DNA of 9,161 nt from the NCBI GenBank assembly GCA_021811745.1, contig JAJZNH010000724.1, positions 1 through 9,161 on the forward strand, given 5' to 3'. Source of the stretch: Acidobacteriota bacterium (GTDB taxonomy: Bacteria; Acidobacteriota; Terriglobia; Terriglobales; Acidobacteriaceae). Positions 6,211-9,161 of the stretch are shown in pieces (position 1 is the first letter of the stretch; each line of letters begins with the position of its first letter). The translations under genes and the position numbers were made by a program. The notes beneath the pieces are model-generated. The model saw only the letters and a list, made by a program, of their open reading frames with translations, was not told the DNA's origin and did no database searches.

Positions 6211-6242
6211 AAAAAGAAGGGCGCCCGTGAGGACGCCCTTCT
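6211..6242 (-). terminator. Intrinsic terminator of fliC
   Basis: On the minus strand AGAAGGGCG (complement of 6234-6242) pairs with CGCCCTTCT (complement of 6215-6223) over nine bases with a ten-base loop. A T tract follows (A run at 6211-6215). It starts 27 bases after the fliC stop codon. It makes fliC a monocistronic unit, separate from fliD downstream on the same strand. Confidence 0.93.
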
Positions 6243-6269
6243 GCTATTGGCGGCCATGCGCCGCGTGTT

Positions 6270-7964
6270 TTACTGCAACAGCTTCAGCACTTCCTGCTGC
6301 ACGCTGTTGGCCTGCGCCAAAGCCGAGATGCCGGTCTGGCTCAGGATCTCGAACTTCGACATGTCAGAGGCGGCCTGCGCATAGTCGGTAGCCTGCACCG
6401 CATTCTGCGCCGCCTGGATGTTCTGCTGTTGGGTGCTCATTACGTTGCTGACGGCATTGAGAGTATTGATCTGCGCGCCAATGTAGCCATCCTGGGCGGC
6501 CACGTCGGCAATGGCCGAGTTGAGGGCGGTCAGCGCCGCCTGAGCGTCGGCCTGCGAGCTCAGGCTGGTGGCGCTCAAGTTCTCTCCGGCACTATCGGAG
6601 TAGCTGATGGTGGCCGTCCCGGTACCATTCGTATCCGCGGTCAGTCCCGCAAGATTGCTGGCCGTCTGACCTGAGGTACCGTCGTAGATGTTGCCGCTCG
6701 CCGCAACACCTACGCTGTAGTAAGCACTTGCGGCCGTTGGCGAGTTACTGATGGAGCCGCCGGTGCTGTCCGTAAGACTGGCGGTGTTAACACTCACCGC
6801 TGAGTTGGAAGTGGTAAACGTCAGAACATCGGTCGCTGAGCTGTTCGCGTCCGTAACGGTAACACCCAAGTCTAGGCTGTTGATATACGATGCCAGCGTC
6901 GTAGCGTTGGTGTTGCCGTTGGCTGCGCTGATGGAAATCGTGTGCGTCTGACCGTCGGCACCGACGATCGAGAGCGACCCGCCCAGTGTATCTTGGGTTG
7001 GGCCCGTCTTATTCGTCACCGTCAGAGTGTCCACTACCCCCGGTGCGCTTCCGGCCGAAACGCCCGTGCCGGAGATGATGATGCCGGTATCAGTGGAACT
7101 GGCCGCTGCCCCGCCTGCGGCGGTCGATGATCCAGATGCCGCGGATCCGGCCTGCTGCGCCGTACCGAAGGTCGCGTTGAGGCTCAGCCCCGAGCCGTTG
7201 ATCGCGTCGATCAAACCCTGCGCAGTATTGGAATAGGTGGTGCCCGCACCTGCCGAGATGGTCGCCGTGCTCTTTACATATGCGCCGTTCGCACCTTTGG
7301 TCAGGTAGGTCACGTTGATCGAGGTTGTGCCGGCGCTCCCACCAGTAAGCGTATCCGTCACCGCAGCATTCGTGGTCGTCGATCCATCGTTATAGGAGAG
7401 ATCGAGGAATACGTCATTCTGCCCGTTGCTGTAGGACATCACGCCACCGGTGTCACCCACGTTTGCCGAAGACAGCGAGCGGATATTGAGGGCGTCGATG
7501 GAGGAGCCGGCGGAGGATGCATCACCGGTGTAGATGTTGGTGGCCGAACCGAAGACCTGTTCCTGGTTGTAGGTGGTCGTGGCGCCGATGTTGTTGATCT
7601 CGGAGAGAATCGACTGATACTCCTGGTTAGCGGCCGTGTCCTGCGTGGAGTTCAGCGTGCCGTTGGAGGCCTCGGTAGCCAGCGTGACGGCACGGTTGAG
7701 CAGGCTGGTGACCTGCGACAGTGCGCCATCGGCCACCTGCAGCAGGCCCACGCCCTCCTGCGCGTTGGTCTGCGACTGCGTGAGCGCCGACTGGTTGGCC
7801 TGCAAGCCATCGACCAGCGACAGACCGGCGGCGTCGTCGGCCCCGGAGTTGATCCGCGAGCCGGAAGACATCTGCTGCAGGGTCTTCGACAGGCTGTTGT
7901 TGTTGTTGTTCAGTGCGTTCTCCGCATACACCGCGGAGAGGTTGTTCAAGACACCCAGGGACAT
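6270..7964 (-). CDS. fliC: Flagellin FliC
   Basis: Flagellin is the secreted filament subunit. The 564-residue product has the conserved N-terminal D0/D1 region (1-140; LQQMSSGSRINSGADDAAGL at 29-48, QTNAQEGVGLLQVADGAL at 65-82). It also has the matching C-terminal D1/D0 region (about 468-564; QDGYIGAQINTLNAV, AQAASDMSKFEILSQTGISA, ending EVLKLLQ). The Thr/Ser/Gly/Ala-rich middle (about 141-467) is the variable surface-exposed part. It contains two stretches resembling the flagellin-IN modules of FliD. AAGGAG (complement of 7971-7976) lies six bases before the ATG. A sigma-28-like promoter lies about 110-140 bases upstream and a strong terminator follows. There is no signal peptide, as expected for export through the flagellar type III system. 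Confidence 0.97.
   Translation of the reverse strand: MSLGVLNNLSAVYAENALNNNNNSLSKTLQQMSSGSRINSGADDAAGLSLVDGLQANQSALTQSQTNAQEGVGLLQVADGALSQVTSLLNRAVTLATEASNGTLNSTQDTAANQEYQSILSEINNIGATTTYNQEQVFGSATNIYTGDASSAGSSIDALNIRSLSSANVGDTGGVMSYSNGQNDVFLDLSYNDGSTTTNAAVTDTLTGGSAGTTSINVTYLTKGANGAYVKSTATISAGAGTTYSNTAQGLIDAINGSGLSLNATFGTAQQAGSAASGSSTAAGGAAASSTDTGIIISGTGVSAGSAPGVVDTLTVTNKTGPTQDTLGGSLSIVGADGQTHTISISAANGNTNATTLASYINSLDLGVTVTDANSSATDVLTFTTSNSAVSVNTASLTDSTGGSISNSPTAASAYYSVGVAASGNIYDGTSGQTASNLAGLTADTNGTGTATISYSDSAGENLSATSLSSQADAQAALTALNSAIADVAAQDGYIGAQINTLNAVSNVMSTQQQNIQAAQNAVQATDYAQAASDMSKFEILSQTGISALAQANSVQQEVLKLLQ
6765..6995 (-). repeat. Flagellin-IN-like module 2 in the FliC variable domain
   Basis: Residues 324-400 read QDTLGGSLSIVGADGQTHTI, then ATTLASYINSLDLGVTVTD, then a beta pair ending ASLTDS. 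The match to the FliD modules is clear in order and spacing. Confidence 0.6.
7155..7358 (-). repeat. Flagellin-IN-like module 1 in the FliC variable domain
   Basis: Residues 203-270 read TDTLTGGSAGTTSINVTY, then an alternating beta segment, then TAQGLIDAINGSGLSLNAT. This follows the FliD pattern of DTLSG, a beta pair, an LAxxIN helix and a GVTAS-like strand, though more diverged. Confidence 0.5.
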
Positions 7965-8005
7965 GGGGTTCTCCTTGTTGGATGCGGTGATTTGCGGCCC
8001 TTGGT

Positions 8006-8069
8006 CCGGATGCGCTCCCCTGTGGATGGCCCTGGGGTGCTGCTCGCGGCTTGGAACCGACGCATCTGG
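8006..8069 (-). promoter_or_regulatory. Possible structured fliC 5' leader
   Basis: On either strand CCGGATGCG (8006-8014) pairs with CGCATCTGG (8061-8069) over nine bases with one mismatch. CCCC (8017-8020) pairs with GGGG (8034-8037) inside it. The predicted fliC transcript begins near 8068, so the outer stem would fold the very 5' end. This is a weak structural prediction. Confidence 0.25.
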
Positions 8070-8074
8070 CCCCT

Positions 8075-8101
8075 TCTTCGGCGCTCGCCTTGGGGACTTT
8101 A
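8075..8101 (-). promoter_or_regulatory. Sigma-28 (FliA) promoter of fliC
   Basis: On the minus strand TAAAGTCC (8094-8101) fits the -35 consensus TAAAGTTT at 6 of 8 bases. After exactly 11 bases GCCGAAGA (8075-8082) fits the -10 consensus GCCGATAA at 6 of 8. Transcription would start near 8068 and give a leader of about 100 bases. Flagellin is the classic FliA target, which supports the call. Confidence 0.75.
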
Positions 8102-8115
8102 TGCCCCCAGCGTTT

Positions 8116-8133
8116 GTGTCCAGCAGAGGACAC
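8116..8133. repeat. Palindrome between the divergent fliC and flbD promoters
   Basis: GTGTCC (8116-8121) and GGACAC (8128-8133) form a perfect 6-bp inverted repeat with a six-base centre. It lies between the two sigma-28-like promoters, where a regulator could act on both. It could also be chance. Confidence 0.35.
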
Positions 8134-8157
8134 TTTGGCCCGCTTTGTTTTAATTCT

Positions 8158-8184
8158 TTAACCTTTCCTTCAACCTGCCGATAA
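8158..8184 (+). promoter_or_regulatory. Sigma-28 (FliA) promoter of flbD-motA
   Basis: GCCGATAA (8177-8184) is a perfect -10 box. The octamer TTAACCTT (8158-8165), exactly 11 bases upstream, fits TAAAGTTT at 5 of 8. Transcription would start near 8191, so the leader would be only about 16 bases and would barely include the AAGGA ribosome binding site (8193-8197). Confidence 0.7.
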
Positions 8185-8206
8185 CCTTCACGAAGGAATT
8201 CCGGCC

Positions 8207-8515
8207 ATGATCGAACTGACCCGCCTCAACGGAACTGCCATCGTATTGAACAGCGATCTGATCAAGACCGCCGAAGCCTCGCCCGACACGATGCTAACCC
8301 TGATTAACGGCGAAAAATTGATCGTGCGCGAGGAGATCGACGAGGTCCTCGATCGGGTGCTGGCGTACCGCGGGCGCCTGCTGGCTGGGGTGGTGAAGCG
8401 GTTGCCCCACCTCGTCGACATGGAGCGGGTTGTCGCCCTGGCCAGCCTCGCCCTCCCCGAGCAAGCCGGCGCTGCCGTGGCACCGGGAAAATCCGGCCCC
8501 GGACACTCCCATTAA
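8207..8515 (+). CDS. flbD: FlbD/SwrD family flagellar protein
   Basis: This small family (FlbD in spirochaetes, SwrD in Bacillus) is encoded next to motA. In Bacillus subtilis it is needed for full flagellar motor power and swarming. Its biochemical role is not settled. Residues 1-60 fit the family: MIELTRLNG at 1-9, a central segment with TMLTLINGEKLIVREE (28-43) and a helix EVLDRVLAYR (46-55). The rest (about 61-102) is a non-conserved extension rich in Ala, Pro and Gly at the end, making it longer than the usual 60-75 residues. AAGGA lies nine bases upstream. The name shares nothing with the Caulobacter NtrC-type regulator also called FlbD. It is followed 54 bases later by motA in the same direction, probably as one operon. 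Confidence 0.85.
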   Translation: MIELTRLNGTAIVLNSDLIKTAEASPDTMLTLINGEKLIVREEIDEVLDRVLAYRGRLLAGVVKRLPHLVDMERVVALASLALPEQAGAAVAPGKSGPGHSH

Positions 8516-8569
8516 GAGACGGCTTACTAGCCCTCCTACGTGTTTTTTTGAAGGATCGAGGAGTAGTTT

Positions 8570-9161
8570 ATGGATAAAGCAAGCATCGGCGGCGTATTTC
8601 TGGCCCTGGCCGGCATTCTTGCCGGGCTTCTCATCGAAGGCGGCAACGTGGCGCAGATCCTGCAGCCCACCGCCGCTCTTATCGTCTTCGGCGGCACCAT
8701 GGGCGCGGTCCTGCTGCAGTTTCCGTTGACCACCGTCGTGAACGCCTTCCGGAGCCTGGTGCACATCTTTGCCGCTCCACAGAAACAGGACGCCCAACTG
8801 ATCCAGCTTCTGGTCGGCTTCGCGAACAAGGCCCGCCGCCAGGGCGTGGTCTCGCTAGACGCGGACCTCAAGAATATCCAGGACCCCTTCCTGAAACAAT
8901 CCCTCATGCTGGCTGTGGATGGCACGGAGCCTGCCGAGTTGCGCAAGATGATGCGGGTCAGCCTGGACTCCATCACCGAGGAGCAGGAACGGCTGCCCTC
9001 GGTCTTCGAGTCCGCCGGCGGCTTTTCGCCCACGATCGGCATTCTGGGCGCCGTGCTCGGGCTCATCCAGGTGATGCAGCACCTCAACAACATTCAGCAG
9101 GTGGGCCACGGGATTGCCGTGGCCTTTGTGGCCACGATTTACGGCGTAGGCATCGCCAACC
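8570..9161 (+). CDS. motA: Flagellar motor stator protein MotA, 3' part outside the window
   Basis: MotA is the membrane stator subunit that, with MotB, conducts ions and drives rotor protein FliG. The 197 codons present are the start of the gene; it continues past the window end. GAGGAG (8558-8563) lies six bases before the ATG. Membrane segments are visible at about 5-22 (IGGVFLALAGILAGLLIEGG), 33-52, 150-172 (GGFSPTIGILGAVLGLIQVM) and from 181 (GIAVAFVATIYGVGIAN), which runs into the edge. The long cytoplasmic loop (about 55-148) holds FANKARRQGVVSLDADL (84-100), where charged residues contact FliG in E. coli. The Pro154 motif GFSPTIGILGAVLGL marks the MotA/TolQ/ExbB channel family. The expected next gene is motB, outside this window. 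Whether ions are protons or sodium cannot be told from MotA alone. Confidence 0.95.
   Translation, partial: MDKASIGGVFLALAGILAGLLIEGGNVAQILQPTAALIVFGGTMGAVLLQFPLTTVVNAFRSLVHIFAAPQKQDAQLIQLLVGFANKARRQGVVSLDADLKNIQDPFLKQSLMLAVDGTEPAELRKMMRVSLDSITEEQERLPSVFESAGGFSPTIGILGAVLGLIQVMQHLNNIQQVGHGIAVAFVATIYGVGIAN

Noticed and set aside
4446..7358. Repeat-rich fliD and fliC as possible CRISPR or transposon-related repeats
   Set aside because: The repeats are protein-level modules in frame, with diverged DNA and no spacers or terminal repeats.
7636..8184. Plus-strand open frame of 182 residues across the fliC start and promoter region
   Set aside because: It overlaps the conserved flagellin N-terminus in antisense and covers the fliC and flbD promoters; no family is recognisable.
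8521..8549. GGCT/AGCC stem followed by a run of seven T between flbD and motA, as a terminator
   Set aside because: The stem is only 4 bp and lies nine bases before the T run; flbD and motA are expected to be cotranscribed.

Overview
The window is a GC-rich bacterial chromosomal segment holding two unrelated gene blocks. Bases 321-3379 carry a pyrimidine biosynthesis operon, pyrR-pyrB-pyrC, on the plus strand. Bases 3517-9161 carry late flagellar genes: fliS, fliD and fliC on the minus strand, divergent from flbD and the start of motA on the plus strand. Gene order, base composition, the style of flagellin and cap protein, and an AGCTGA-type heptamer repeat between pyrR and pyrB suggest an Acidobacteriota member. 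That assignment is inference from recall, not a database result.

Region by region: 1-320 has no recognisable gene and probably contains the pyr promoter and leader. pyrR (321-887) is followed by a 114-bp spacer with a large imperfect inverted repeat, then pyrB (1002-2081), which overlaps pyrC (2078-3379) by four bases. The 137 bases between the convergent pyrC and fliS show no clear intrinsic terminator. fliS and fliD sit 14 bp apart and look translationally coupled. fliC is a separate unit closed by a strong intrinsic terminator at 6211-6242. A 242-bp divergent intergenic region separates fliC from flbD-motA. motA runs off the right edge.

The pyr genes encode the regulator/uracil phosphoribosyltransferase PyrR and the second and third steps of UMP synthesis. 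The flagellar genes supply the filament subunit (FliC), the filament cap (FliD), its export chaperone (FliS), a FlbD/SwrD-type motor-function protein and the stator subunit MotA. Three sequences resembling sigma-28 (FliA) promoters lie upstream of fliC, fliD and flbD. Two of them have a perfect GCCGATAA -10 box, and the third has an exact 11-nt spacer. This suggests one late-class flagellar regulon that includes the motor genes.

I found no wholly new system. The most notable points are the FliA promoter trio, the flagellin-IN-like modules shared by FliD and FliC (one lying inside the FliD C-terminal domain), the heptamer-built inverted repeat upstream of pyrB, and several uncommon sites in PyrB.
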